Below, piece by piece: positions 1-9,159 of a stretch of 64,000 nt of DNA (position 1 is its first letter; every line of letters starts with the position of its first letter). The notes under the pieces were generated by a model. That model was not told the DNA's origin. It was given only the letters and a program-made list of their open reading frames with translations, and ran no database searches. This DNA comes from Snodgrassella alvi (GTDB lineage: Bacteria > Pseudomonadota > Gammaproteobacteria > Burkholderiales > Neisseriaceae): the NCBI RefSeq assembly GCF_002777425.1, contig NZ_MDVC01000107.1, positions 1 to 64,000 on the forward strand, read 5' to 3'. Both the position numbers and the translations under genes were made by a program.

Positions 1-62
1 AAAATTTATATAGATATATTAAATCAGGGCAGATTTACAATTAAATTACCTAAGTTCATACT

Positions 63-1204
63 TGTGAATAAATCTGTGGATATTATTTTTGATTCAGAAT
101 AATACATAATATCAGCCAAAGCTAGTTAATTATTTCTAAATCCAAACTTTTTCTGCTAAAGAGGCCTATTCTGCGCAACCAGTTAATTAACCTGTGTATA
201 AACAGGCCAACGATTTTATCTTTAAACGGGCACAAACCTTATCCACAGGAATATCATACTAAAACTGTATATATACCAGTAAGACTTATTAAGATATTTT
301 GCTAGAAATTATTCACAACCATTGGTTTAGCCAGAAAACCGTTTTAAATAGGCTGGAGCGGATAACGGGATTCGAACCCACCCGAACTGCTTGGGAAGCA
401 GTTATGCTACCACTACATCATATCCGCACAGAAAATTCATCCTATAGCTGTTAATAGCATTGGCACGGCAGTATCAGAAAGTGATGATTATAACCGTATG
501 ACTAGCTAACGGCCATAGGATATAGTGGAATGCGCTTACAAAGACTGAATAAAAAATTAATTATCCACAATTACCGCTGCAGCGATAACCTAATACAGTA
601 ATGAAATACCAACAATTTAAATTACTATCCATTCTATCTGCAACTTGTTTTGCCTGTACTGAAATAATGTTTACATGCTGAGGTCAGATAGTCGAAACTT
701 TTTCCAAATTTTTAGAGGTAGGAAAGCTTTTACCTGAATAGAGATTATTTTGAACAGACAAATAGGCAAAAGGAACAGCATAAGGAAGCAGAGCTAAACA
801 AGCCATATAAGTAATTATACATCAGCACTTTATCAGAGAAAGGCAGATAGCTGCATATTGTACAGATTTTTTACCCCAACAACTGGCCACATAAGCACTA
901 TCTGTAGCAAATACAAGTATATTGCCTTGCTTTTATACTTATCAACAGCTAAGCCAAAATGATTGCTACGTAAAATATTATCCACAGCCTGGCTTATTAA
1001 AGGATTGAAGCGATAACAGCAAAAGGTTTAGACGTGATAACTGAACCGCAGCCATTACTGATAATACCTGTTCAGATAGCCCCGAAATCCATACAGCGTG
1101 CTGAATAGATTTCTGATATCAGACAAAATAAATTCCTGTTGTCAAATAGCTGCCGGCAGATAGATGATAGCCGCGCCTGTATAAAACCAGTTCAGTTATC
1201 CACA
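63..1204. other. Gene-poor region with dispersed DnaA-box 9-mers
   Basis: Apart from the tRNA, the first 1.19 kb holds no convincing gene. It is AT-rich and contains 9-mers of the DnaA-box form TTATNCACA at 63 (reverse), 193 (reverse), 239, 309, 561, 978 and 1196; those at 239, 561, 978 and 1196 are the exact TTATCCACA. The last one lies inside the final codons of purD, and a further exact box (1451, reverse) lies within purD. Together with the parS site at 4374 and the second cluster at 6.2-8.0 kb this suggests an origin-proximal chromosome segment. Whether any box binds DnaA is inference. Confidence 0.5.
354..427 (-). tRNA. tRNA-Gly (anticodon CCC)
   Basis: Read on the minus strand, the segment forms a full cloverleaf. 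The acceptor arm GCGGATA pairs with TATCCGC, followed by discriminator T and an encoded CCA. The anticodon stem is ACTGC/GCAGT around the loop TTCCCAA, giving anticodon CCC, which reads the glycine codon GGG. The T arm carries the usual GGTTCGAATCC. It is a single isolated tRNA in a gene-poor stretch upstream of nothing obvious on its own strand. Confidence 0.95.
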
Positions 1205-2472
1205 GAGCTCCGTGCTTTTGCTCCGATATCATGCCGGTATTGCATCCCTTCAAAATGTATTGGCGCCAGAGCAGCATAAGCCTGTTTCCGGGCAGCATTC
1301 ACATCTGCTCCCAGAGCTACTACACACAACACCCGACCACCGTTGGTAATCAGTTCATGACGGGAATTGAGTGCCGTACCGGCATGGAATACTTTACCGG
1401 TTTTATTGGCAGCTATAACACCGGAAATCACATCACCTTTACGGGGAGCCTGTGGATAACCGGCAGCAGCCAGTACCACACCAACAGCAGCCTGACTGCT
1501 CCAGCTTGCGGTTACGGTGTTAAGCTCTCCAGCCAGAGCGGCCTGTATCAGCTCTACCAGATCACTTTGTAATCGGCACATAATCGGCTGGGTTTCCGGA
1601 TCACCAAAACGGCAATTAAACTCAATCGTGTATGGGGCTCCTGTTGCATCAATCATCAGGCCTGCATACAGAAAGCCGCGATAAGGATGGCCTGCTGCCT
1701 GCATGGCTTTTACCACAGGCAGGATGATTTCATCCATTACCCGCTGATGCACAGCCGCGGTAACCACCGGTGCAGGAGAATAAGCCCCCATTCCACCAGT
1801 ATTAGGCCCTTTGTCGTGATCGAGTAAACGCTTGTGATCCTGACTGGTGGCCATGGGCAAAACATGTTCGCCATCTACCATAACAATAAAACTGGCTTCT
1901 TCTCCCTGCAAAAATTCCTCAATAACGATTCTGGCTCCGGCAGCACCCATGCTACTGGACAGCAGCATATCGTCTATCGCCTGATGAGCTTCAGCCAGTG
2001 TCATGGCAACAATTACGCCTTTGCCGGCAGCCAGGCCATCTGCTTTAATCACAATCGGCGCGCCCTTTTCACTGACATACTGATGTGCAGCTTCAGCGTC
2101 TGTGAAAGTCTGATAGGCTGCTGTAGGTATACCCTCACTGGCCATAAATGCTTTGGCAAAATCCTTGGAACTTTCCAGCTGGGCACAATACTGGCTCGGG
2201 CCAAAAATAGCCAGACCGGCAGCCGTAAAATCATCCACAATACCGGCAGCCAGTGGTGCTTCCGGACCAACAACGGTAAATGTAATCTGCTGCTCACGAC
2301 AAAATGCAATCAATTGCTGATGATCACTTATGGCAATATTGTGCAGTTTTGGTTCTGTCGCGGTACCGGCATTCCCCGGAGCCACATATACTGTGCTCAC
2401 TTTGGGCGACTGCGCCAGACGCCAGGCCAGAGCATGTTCACGCCCGCCACCACCTATAACCAGTAATTTCAT
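1192..2472 (-). CDS. purD: Phosphoribosylamine-glycine ligase (GARS)
   Basis: Cytosolic ATP-grasp enzyme of de novo purine synthesis that joins glycine to 5-phosphoribosylamine, giving GAR. The 426-residue product has the normal family length. It starts with the N-domain MKLLVIGGGGREHALAW, has the ATP-grasp stretch containing KADGLAAGKGV near residue 145, the GPNTGGMGAYSPAP loop, and the EFNCRFGDPETQ metal/ATP site. No purine gene lies beside it, so it appears monocistronic, as is common in this family of bacteria. The last codons (VDN) and an internal site at 1451 carry exact DnaA-box 9-mers. Identification is secure. Confidence 0.97.
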   Translation of the reverse strand: MKLLVIGGGGREHALAWRLAQSPKVSTVYVAPGNAGTATEPKLHNIAISDHQQLIAFCREQQITFTVVGPEAPLAAGIVDDFTAAGLAIFGPSQYCAQLESSKDFAKAFMASEGIPTAAYQTFTDAEAAHQYVSEKGAPIVIKADGLAAGKGVIVAMTLAEAHQAIDDMLLSSSMGAAGARIVIEEFLQGEEASFIVMVDGEHVLPMATSQDHKRLLDHDKGPNTGGMGAYSPAPVVTAAVHQRVMDEIILPVVKAMQAAGHPYRGFLYAGLMIDATGAPYTIEFNCRFGDPETQPIMCRLQSDLVELIQAALAGELNTVTASWSSQAAVGVVLAAAGYPQAPRKGDVISGVIAANKTGKVFHAGTALNSRHELITNGGRVLCVVALGADVNAARKQAYAALAPIHFEGMQYRHDIGAKARSSVDN

Positions 2473-2550
2473 AAATCCCCTTCTCCAGAAAATGATTTTC
2501 AGATTGTCAGTAAACCATTTTCTGTATCTTTAAGCAATAATCCGTGTTAT

Positions 2551-3159
2551 TCAGTTGTCAAGTTTAACATCAATTGCCCGCTGCTGACGTAAAACGGCCA
2601 GACCGCCTTCCAGTTGTGCAAGTGGTATGCGTACAAGCAGGCAGCACTGCTGCTGTAAATCCTGCTGCAATACTTGTGCCTGTTGCTGCTTACACCAGCG
2701 TAATGCTTCACTTAGATGTGCATAATCACAGTAAAGTCGTAGTTGCTGGCATACATCCAAACGGATCTTTTCAGCACTAGCTATCGCAGCAGCAGTTGCG
2801 GTTTTATAGGCATGAATCAACCCCGGCACGCCAAGTAAAGTACCACCAAAATAACGTATTACTACCACGAGAACATCAGTAATGGCCGCAGAATCAATCT
2901 GCCCAAGAATTGGCCTGCCGGCGCTACCGGCCGGTTCACCATCATCATTGGCACGATAACGATTGCCATCCACGCCCAGACGCCAGGCATAACAGCAGTG
3001 ACGTGCCTTATGATGCTGTTCACGCAATGTTTGCACATACCCACGAATTTCAGCTTCACTGTGCACCGGCCAGGCAAAAGCAAGAAAACGGCTGCCTTTA
3101 TCCTTGAATTCAGCCTGTGCCGGTGTTGCCAGCGTTGTATATTGAAAAACTGTGCTCAT
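2551..3159 (-). CDS. yigZ: YigZ/IMPACT family protein
   Basis: The 202-residue protein matches the IMPACT/YigZ family: an N-terminal UPF0029 domain with KDKGSRFLAFAWPV, the signature NDDGEPAGSAGRPIL around residue 75, and VVVIRYFGGTLLGVPGLI, followed by the smaller C-terminal DUF1949-like ferredoxin-fold domain. The eukaryotic relative regulates GCN2; the bacterial role is not well defined, though nucleic-acid or ribosome association is usually proposed. Its ATG overlaps the ltaE stop codon as ATGA (3156-3159), so it is translationally coupled downstream of ltaE. That pairing is not functionally explained. Confidence 0.92.
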   Translation of the reverse strand: MSTVFQYTTLATPAQAEFKDKGSRFLAFAWPVHSEAEIRGYVQTLREQHHKARHCCYAWRLGVDGNRYRANDDGEPAGSAGRPILGQIDSAAITDVLVVVIRYFGGTLLGVPGLIHAYKTATAAAIASAEKIRLDVCQQLRLYCDYAHLSEALRWCKQQQAQVLQQDLQQQCCLLVRIPLAQLEGGLAVLRQQRAIDVKLDN

Positions 3160-4208
3160 GCTTTTGCTACAGCCTGCCTGATGGCAGCCACAAAAGCATC
3201 AACCTGCCCGGCAGTGGTATCAAAGCTGGTCATCCAGCGCACTTCTCCCCTGCTTTCATCCCAGTCATAAAAATGAAATTGCTGGTGTAACCGGGTGCGG
3301 GCAACAACTGGCAAAACAGCAAATACGGCATTGGCCTGCGTTTTCTGAGTAAGAGTAACATGCTCAATCCCAGCCAGAGAGTTGGCCAGACGTGTCGCCA
3401 TCAGGTTACTGTTGGCAGCTAAATTCAGCCACAAATCATCTTCCAGCCAAGCCAGAAACTGGGCAGAAACAAAACGCATTTTTGCCCCAAGCTGAGCATT
3501 GATTTTACGCAAATATGGCATGGCAGCATGAGTATCAGCGCGCATACTGATAATACACTCGCCCTGTAACATGCCATTTTTAGTACCACCCAGATTCAGC
3601 ATATCTACTCCGGTATCAGTAATCATGGTTCTGACATCGGTATTTTCTGCAACCAGCGCATTTGCCAGACGAGCACCATCCACGTACAGCTTCATATTAT
3701 GCTGATGACAGTAATCAGCCAGAGCGCGGATTTCAGCTACACTGTAACAGGTGCCCAGTTCAGTTGTCTGGCTGATATAAACCACGGCCGGCTGGGCGCG
3801 GTGTTCCATTCCGAAACCCCATGCCTGTTTTGCCACCAACTGTGGTGTTAATTTACCATCGGTGGTGGCAACGGTTAATAGCTTCACGCCAGCCATATGT
3901 TCAGGTGCAACACCCTCATCACACTGAATATGCGCACTATCGGCACAGATTACGGCACCCCAGCGGGGTAATAATGCCTGTAGAGCGGTTATGTTTGCAC
4001 CTGTACCATTGAAAACCGGAAAAGCCTCAGCCTGCTCACCAAATAACTGTTTTATTTTCTGTTGCAAGGCAATAGTGTAAACATCTGCACCATATGCTGG
4101 CTGATGACCGCCATTAGCCAGCGTCAATGCCTGTAAAATTTTTGGATGGACACCTGCATAATTATCTGAGGCAAAGGCATAACTCTGATTATCATGTAAA
4201 CAGTTCAT
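3156..4208 (-). CDS. ltaE: Low-specificity L-threonine aldolase
   Basis: PLP-dependent fold-type I enzyme cleaving L-threonine and L-allo-threonine to glycine and acetaldehyde. The 350 residues compare with about 335 in the family. The N-terminus has FASDNYAGVHPKIL, the PLP lysine lies in MLNLGGTKNG, and the cofactor-binding YVDGARLANA precedes it. The gene is transcribed ahead of yigZ with a 4-base ATGA overlap. Upstream lie the etfBA terminator and a parS site, so it probably has its own promoter in the 200-bp gap. Glycine made here could feed PurD, encoded next door, but that link is inference. Confidence 0.93.
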   Translation of the reverse strand: MNCLHDNQSYAFASDNYAGVHPKILQALTLANGGHQPAYGADVYTIALQQKIKQLFGEQAEAFPVFNGTGANITALQALLPRWGAVICADSAHIQCDEGVAPEHMAGVKLLTVATTDGKLTPQLVAKQAWGFGMEHRAQPAVVYISQTTELGTCYSVAEIRALADYCHQHNMKLYVDGARLANALVAENTDVRTMITDTGVDMLNLGGTKNGMLQGECIISMRADTHAAMPYLRKINAQLGAKMRFVSAQFLAWLEDDLWLNLAANSNLMATRLANSLAGIEHVTLTQKTQANAVFAVLPVVARTRLHQQFHFYDWDESRGEVRWMTSFDTTAGQVDAFVAAIRQAVAKA

Positions 4209-4250
4209 TTTGTTATAAGCCAGATAGAAAATTTTATGAACAGCATTATG

Positions 4251-4284
4251 AAAACTGCCTGAATAATGCTCCCTTTTTCAGGCA
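4251..4284 (-). terminator. Rho-independent terminator of etfBA
   Basis: On the minus strand the arms TTGCCTGAA and TTCAGGCAG enclose a 13-nt loop and are followed by TTTTC. It lies downstream of etfA and upstream of ltaE. The arms contain GCCTGAA, the 3' core of several Neisseriaceae DNA uptake sequences. Confidence 0.6.
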
Positions 4285-4373
4285 ATTTACCAGTAACAAG
4301 GAGCAATAAAAATATTTCTCCTACCAAATAGGACTACTGCTAATCAGTTTGCCGGATTCACTACATACAGCAA

Positions 4374-4389
4374 TGTTTCACGTGAAACA
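4374..4389. promoter_or_regulatory. parS: parS centromere site (ParB binding)
   Basis: The 16-mer TGTTTCACGTGAAACA is a perfect palindrome and matches the conserved bacterial parS consensus, which allows either base at the fifth position. The flanking bases extend the symmetry to 22 bp (4371-4392). It sits in the intergenic gap downstream of etfA. parS sites in most bacteria cluster near the chromosome origin, so this is positional evidence for an origin-proximal window. ParB binding itself is inferred. Confidence 0.88.
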
Positions 4390-4412
4390 TTGCCAAATCC
4401 GTAATCATCAAT

Positions 4413-5357
4413 TCAATGTATGATTGCCTTTATCTGCTGGATCAGTTCAGGAACAGCGGTATTCAGATCAGCAACCAGACCATAATCTGCCACTTTAAAA
4501 ATAGGTGCTTCTGCATCTTTGTTAATCGCCACAATTACCTTACTGTCTTTCATTCCGGCCAGATGCTGAATGGCTCCGGAAACACCTATGGCAATATATA
4601 AATCCGGTGCCACTATCTTACCCGTTTGCCCCACCTGATAATCATTCGGGGCATAGTCTGCATCTACAGCTGCACGTGAAGCACCAATGGCTGCATTCAG
4701 AGTATCAGCCAGCGGATTCAGCAGCGCAGCAAAATTTTCCGCACTGCCTAATCCTCGCCCACCGCTAACCACAATTTTAGCAGTGGTTAATTCCGGATGC
4801 TCAGATTTGGTCAGACTACGCTCAATAAAACGACTCAGCTGCGGCGCTGCTACAGCAGCAATATTTTCAATTACTGCCTCTCCACCAGTTATTTCAGCCA
4901 GCGCAAAAGCGGTTGTACGAATGGTAAGTAGCTGTTTTGCCTGTTCACAACGCACAGTCTGTAAAGCATTTCCGGCATAAATCGGACGAACAAAGGTTTG
5001 CGTATCAATAATCGCAGTAACATCGGAAACCGGTGCACAATCAAGTAAAGCAGCTACGCGCGGCAGCAGATTTTTACCAAAACTGGTAGCGGCAGCAACA
5101 ATATGACTATATGAATCAGCCAGTTGCACCACCAGTGGCGCCAATGTTTCGGCCAACACGTGAGCATATACAGACGCATCCGCCAGCAAAACTTTACGTA
5201 CACCACTAATTTGCTGTGCCTGCACAGCAATATCCGCTACATTATGCCCTGCTATCAGTATATCTACTTCACCCAGTTGCCGGCCAGCGGATACCGCAGA
5301 CAAAGTAGCCTCATCCAGACAGGATTGCTGCTGTTCAGCAATAATCAGTACAGACAT
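4413..5357 (-). CDS. etfA: Electron transfer flavoprotein alpha subunit
   Basis: FAD-carrying subunit of the soluble EtfAB heterodimer, which accepts electrons from acyl-CoA and related dehydrogenases and passes them to ETF:quinone oxidoreductase. The 314-residue length is standard. The C-terminal FAD domain shows SGGRGLGSAENF near residue 200, GASRAAVDADYAP and the signature GQTGKIVAPDLYIAIGVSGA. It follows etfB by 10 bp with the start preceded by AAGGAG, so the two are cotranscribed as etfB-etfA. No dehydrogenase partner is in the window. Confidence 0.96.
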   Translation of the reverse strand: MSVLIIAEQQQSCLDEATLSAVSAGRQLGEVDILIAGHNVADIAVQAQQISGVRKVLLADASVYAHVLAETLAPLVVQLADSYSHIVAAATSFGKNLLPRVAALLDCAPVSDVTAIIDTQTFVRPIYAGNALQTVRCEQAKQLLTIRTTAFALAEITGGEAVIENIAAVAAPQLSRFIERSLTKSEHPELTTAKIVVSGGRGLGSAENFAALLNPLADTLNAAIGASRAAVDADYAPNDYQVGQTGKIVAPDLYIAIGVSGAIQHLAGMKDSKVIVAINKDAEAPIFKVADYGLVADLNTAVPELIQQIKAIIH

Positions 5358-5367
5358 CAGTATCTCC

Positions 5368-6117
5368 TTAAAAGACTTTAGCTTCGTTATGCAATTTGTC
5401 CACCAGTTCGGCTACATTTTGTACCACAATACCAGCCGCACGGGCTTGAGGTTCTGTCACTTTCAGCTGCACCAGCCGCGGGCTGATATCCACCCCTAGC
5501 TCAGCTACTGTTTTTTTCTCCAGCGATTTCTTTTTTGCCTGCATGATATTGGGCAGCTTGATATAGCGTGGTTCATTCAAACGCAGGTCAACACTAATCA
5601 CCGCAGGTAAGGTCAGCGCCAACCGTTCCTGCCCGCCATCTATTTCACGGGTAATCAGTACTTCATCGTTAGCCAGTTCTATCTTGCTGGCAAAAGTACC
5701 CTGAGCAAGCTGCATCAGGGCTGAAAGCATTTGTGCTGTCTGATTGGCATCATCATCAATTGCCTGTTTGCCCAGCAATAATAACTGTGGCTGCTCCAGA
5801 TCGGCCACGGCTTTTAGCAGTTTGGCCACAGCCAGTGGTTGAAGTGCTTCATCCGTTTCCACATGAATAGCACGATCAGCGCCCATGGCCAGAGCGGTTC
5901 GCAGGGTTTCTTCACATTGTTTCACCCCGAGCGATACCACAACCACTTCAGTAGCCTTGCCCGCCTCTTTTAAACGTACAGCCTCTTCCACTGCTATTTC
6001 ATCAAACGGATTCATCGACATTTTTACATTGCCAATATCCACATCTGATTCATCTGCTTTTACGCGTACTTTAACGTTGTAATCAACAACACGTTTTACC
6101 GCTACCAATACTTTCAT
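5368..6117 (-). CDS. etfB: Electron transfer flavoprotein beta subunit
   Basis: AMP-binding partner of EtfA. The start is placed at [19 protein letters not shown], giving 249 residues, the usual family length; the longer open frame to 6162 adds 15 residues with no homologous counterpart. Family features include [19 protein letters not shown] and the ETF-beta signature region ending [23 protein letters not shown] around residue 190, followed by the C-terminal arm that wraps EtfA. It is the first gene of the etfBA operon and faces the large DnaA-box-rich gap upstream. Confidence 0.95.
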   Translation of the reverse strand: MKVLVAVKRVVDYNVKVRVKADESDVDIGNVKMSMNPFDEIAVEEAVRLKEAGKATEVVVVSLGVKQCEETLRTALAMGADRAIHVETDEALQPLAVAKLLKAVADLEQPQLLLLGKQAIDDDANQTAQMLSALMQLAQGTFASKIELANDEVLITREIDGGQERLALTLPAVISVDLRLNEPRYIKLPNIMQAKKKSLEKKTVAELGVDISPRLVQLKVTEPQARAAGIVVQNVAELVDKLHNEAKVF

Positions 6118-7094
6118 CCGAACCATCCTAATACAGAAAATCAGCCAATTAATATGATTCAACTGTTACTATAATTCTTAACTAACCTGACATAGTAACA
6201 TAAGAACAATTAAACTGCCGAAAATCAGCCAATAATATCATTCTGCTGACATGATCAGCCTGTGGATAATATTTAACAGACTGGTACCGATATTATTCTT
6301 ACTATTCCTCACCTAACAATATCCACAGTTGAGCAATAGTCCAGTCAATAGAGATAACAAATATTTTCTGCCAGCTAAATCTGTCTGGCTGATTAATGGT
6401 TAGTTCAGGATTGATTGTGCATTTTGTACAGTCTTATTTTTAGCAGCTGAAATAAGGCAGATTCCTACTGAAGTATGGCACCGTCAGGTAGAGCAATAAT
6501 ATAAATATAAATCAAAAATTTAAGCCCTGCCCTACTCTATCAGACTTATCCACAAGCAGTGGATGATACTTAACCAAACACAATATTCAGGTTTCGTACT
6601 TTAAGTTATTCACAGTTACCATCATGCAGAAGCAGTATCCACACAACAATAGCCATTATTGTAATACCTATGTGCCAGCAGTGCCAATTATCCACAATCA
6701 GTGCATTTATGGATGTTGGTTCAGCCTGTTTTGCTATCTCGACAACAGCCATATTGAATAAAGACGCATTGTTAAAGTAGTAAACAGTAGCTACTGAATG
6801 GATTCACTGTGTCAAGTAGCCAGTTTCTTAATTTTCGCTCAGAAATTGACACAATATAAGCAGAACAGATAAATAAAAAATTAATATTTATCAAAATACT
6901 AAAAAATAATTTATTTTAATTTAATACGAGGCATTAAGAGTAAAGTTACCAGATAATCAGCCATAAGCTGTGAAAAATGGCGGCTAAAAATTAAATACAA
7001 TACTAAACAATAAACTGAATATTTTATCCACAACTTATATACATACATATACACTTGTTACCCTATAATAGTTGCTATTCAGATAAATAATTAT
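6118..7094. other. Candidate oriC: DnaA-box-rich divergent intergenic region
   Basis: This 977-bp stretch between divergent etfB and trmO has no convincing ORF. TTATNCACA boxes occur at 6261 (reverse), 6546, 6606, 6688 and 7024, with one-mismatch boxes near 6319 and 6633. A nearly pure A/T tract runs from about 6863 to 6927, suitable as a DNA unwinding element, and lies between boxes. Further boxes follow at 7975 (reverse) and 8006 (reverse) before lpxC. A parS site lies 1.8 kb away. It is a candidate replication origin; a dnaA or dnaN gene is not visible in the window. Confidence 0.45.
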
Positions 7095-7820
7095 ATGTTC
7101 AGTTTTATGTCTCATTCTTTCGCAGCCTCAAGTGAGCATTGGATGATCCAGCCAATTGGCTATATATATTCTCCCTATAAACAAAAATTTGGCGTGGCCC
7201 GACAGCCCGGTCTGGTACCTGCGGCACATGCTTATATAGATTTATCAACTGAATTCACCGCTGATTGTGTGCGTGGATTAAGTGATTACGACTATATCTG
7301 GGTACAGTTTGTTTTTCATGCCACAGTTAAAGATGGCTGGCAACCTTTGATTAGGCCGCCAAAATTGGGAGGTAAAGAAAAAAAAGGGGTTTTTGCTACC
7401 CGTAGTCCACATCGGCCAAATCATCTTGGGCTTTCACTGGTGAAGCTGGAACAGATTGAATATGGTAAGCAGATTCGTTTGCATGTAAGTGGGGTGGATT
7501 TTCTGGATCAAACTCCGGTTGTTGATATCAAACCCTATATTCCTTTTGTTGAAGCCAAACCTGATGCGAATTGTAGTTTTGCGCATGAGCGTGAGTTACT
7601 GAATGTGTACTGGTCACAGCCAGCTTTAGAGCAACTGGCATTATTTTCTTTAGATTCAAATTATTATCAACTAGTTAACCAGAGTCTGGCTCAGGATCCA
7701 CGACCAGTACATCAACAACATGCAGACAAGATTTTTGTCATGCATTTGTTTGATTGGGATGTTTTATTTCAGATTAAAAATAATATGGTTGAGGTGGTCG
7801 GATTAAGAAAGCATGTGTAG
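7095..7820 (+). CDS. trmO: tRNA (N6-threonylcarbamoyladenosine37-N6)-methyltransferase
   Basis: TrmO (YaeB/TsaA family) methylates t6A37 in tRNA-Thr using SAM. The 241 residues match the family's about 235. Recognised segments are QPIGYIYSPYKQKFGVARQPGLV at the N-terminus (beta-barrel UPF0066 domain), then GVFATRSPHRPNHLGLS near residue 95 and VDIKPYIPFVEA near 150, with a C-terminal domain ending in DWDVLFQI. In-frame ATGs at 7095 and 7107 are both possible; the first is used. The gene is divergent from etfB across the candidate origin. The tsaC gene, which makes the t6A precursor, is also in this window. Confidence 0.93.
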   Translation: MFSFMSHSFAASSEHWMIQPIGYIYSPYKQKFGVARQPGLVPAAHAYIDLSTEFTADCVRGLSDYDYIWVQFVFHATVKDGWQPLIRPPKLGGKEKKGVFATRSPHRPNHLGLSLVKLEQIEYGKQIRLHVSGVDFLDQTPVVDIKPYIPFVEAKPDANCSFAHERELLNVYWSQPALEQLALFSLDSNYYQLVNQSLAQDPRPVHQQHADKIFVMHLFDWDVLFQIKNNMVEVVGLRKHV

Positions 7821-7974
7821 TGTTAAATTGTTATTCAAATAGAAGTATAAATAATAAAAGGATGGGGACAAAGATGAAGTCATACATCCTGTGGAAAACT
7901 TTAAATATTAATATAAATCATATGTTTGAATCTTAATAAGTCCAGGTTTTTTTCTGGGTATGGATTGTGAATTA

Positions 7975-8014
7975 TGTGGATAACTTTAATAAAAATTTTG
8001 CTGATTGTGAATAA
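7975..8014. other. Pair of DnaA-box 9-mers upstream of lpxC
   Basis: TGTGGATAA at 7975-7983 and TGTGAATAA at 8006-8014 point the same way, 31 bp apart, in the trmO-lpxC gap. A one-mismatch TTATCCACT follows at 8045. They continue the cluster that begins at 6261. Confidence 0.5.
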
Positions 8015-8127
8015 CGGGCAATAATGAAGGCTAATAGCGATAATTTATCCACTTTTTGACAAAATTCATTACGTCCACTGGCGAAATTCGCTACCATAGT
8101 GCAATCAGATTAAGCAGGAAGCAGAAT

Positions 8128-9045
8128 ATGTTGCAGCGTACATTAGCAAAAAGCATCAGCGTTACCGGGGTGGGTTTGCATTCCGGAGAACGGGTGAGGC
8201 TCGGACTGCATCCGGCTGCATCGGATAGTGGTATTCGTTTTCGGCGTACTGATCTGTCAGGAGAACAGAACAGGATTGTGCAGCTGACGCCTGAACTGAT
8301 TAACGATACCCGTCTGTCTTCCACAGTAGTCACGACAGATGGTATTCGTGTCGGTACCATAGAACATATTATGTCGGCATTTGCAGCCTATGGTATTGAT
8401 AATATTCTTGTAGAACTGAATGCACCGGAAATTCCCATCATGGATGGTTCCAGCCTGCCTTTTATTTATCTGTTACAGGATGCCGGTGTTATCGATCAGC
8501 CTGCTGAAAAACGTTTTTTACGGATAAAACAGCCGGTGATGGTTGCTGAAGGAGATAAATGGGTAAAATTTACGCCGTATGAGGGCTTTCGGGTTACTTT
8601 AACCATAGCTTTTGATCACCCGGTTTTTAATCGCAGTAACCAGACTTTTCAGATTGATTTTGCTGGCCAGTCTTATGTGGATGAAATATCGCGGGCGCGA
8701 ACTTTCGGTTTTATGCAGGAAGTGGAGCTGATGCGCAGCCATAATCTGGGATTGGGGGGAAATCTGAGTAATGCTATTGTAATTGACGATATGGATGTTC
8801 TAAATTCGGAGGGTTTACGTTACTCAGATGAATTTGTGCGTCATAAAATTCTGGACGCCATTGGTGATCTTTATACACTTGGCCATCCGGTTATCGGTGC
8901 TTTTGAAGGCTATAAATCCGGCCATGCAATAAATAATGCACTACTACGTAAGTTACTGGTTCAGCCAGAAACATATGAATGGGTAACTTTTCCACACAAC
9001 CGGCAATTGCCCGCTGCCTTTCATCATCTGCCTCAGGTTGCCTGA
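8128..9045 (+). CDS. lpxC: UDP-3-O-acyl-N-acetylglucosamine deacetylase
   Basis: Zinc amidase catalysing the committed step of lipid A synthesis. The start at 8128 gives 305 residues beginning MLQRTLAKSISVTGVGLHSG, the standard LpxC N-terminus, with AGGAA seven bases upstream; the frame is open 24 codons further but nothing there resembles the family. Zinc and catalytic elements visible are GTIEHIMSAFAAYGID near residue 75, the HKILDAIGD segment and the GYKSGHAINNALL histidine near 265. In many proteobacteria it follows the dcw cluster; here it stands alone after the DnaA-box stretch. Confidence 0.97.
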   Translation: MLQRTLAKSISVTGVGLHSGERVRLGLHPAASDSGIRFRRTDLSGEQNRIVQLTPELINDTRLSSTVVTTDGIRVGTIEHIMSAFAAYGIDNILVELNAPEIPIMDGSSLPFIYLLQDAGVIDQPAEKRFLRIKQPVMVAEGDKWVKFTPYEGFRVTLTIAFDHPVFNRSNQTFQIDFAGQSYVDEISRARTFGFMQEVELMRSHNLGLGGNLSNAIVIDDMDVLNSEGLRYSDEFVRHKILDAIGDLYTLGHPVIGAFEGYKSGHAINNALLRKLLVQPETYEWVTFPHNRQLPAAFHHLPQVA

Positions 9046-9159
9046 GGACTAACTTACATTATTCGGGTGCAGAATATGCTATAATGCCCAGCGCCGTCAA
9101 AAATAGCATGGTCGGACAAATATTATCTGGCTTTATATTCACTATTCTGGGATAAGAAA

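Noticed and set aside
1834-2466. 210-codon plus-strand open frame
   Set aside because: It lies wholly antisense to purD, has no ribosome binding site and no family resemblance; it is a codon-bias shadow.
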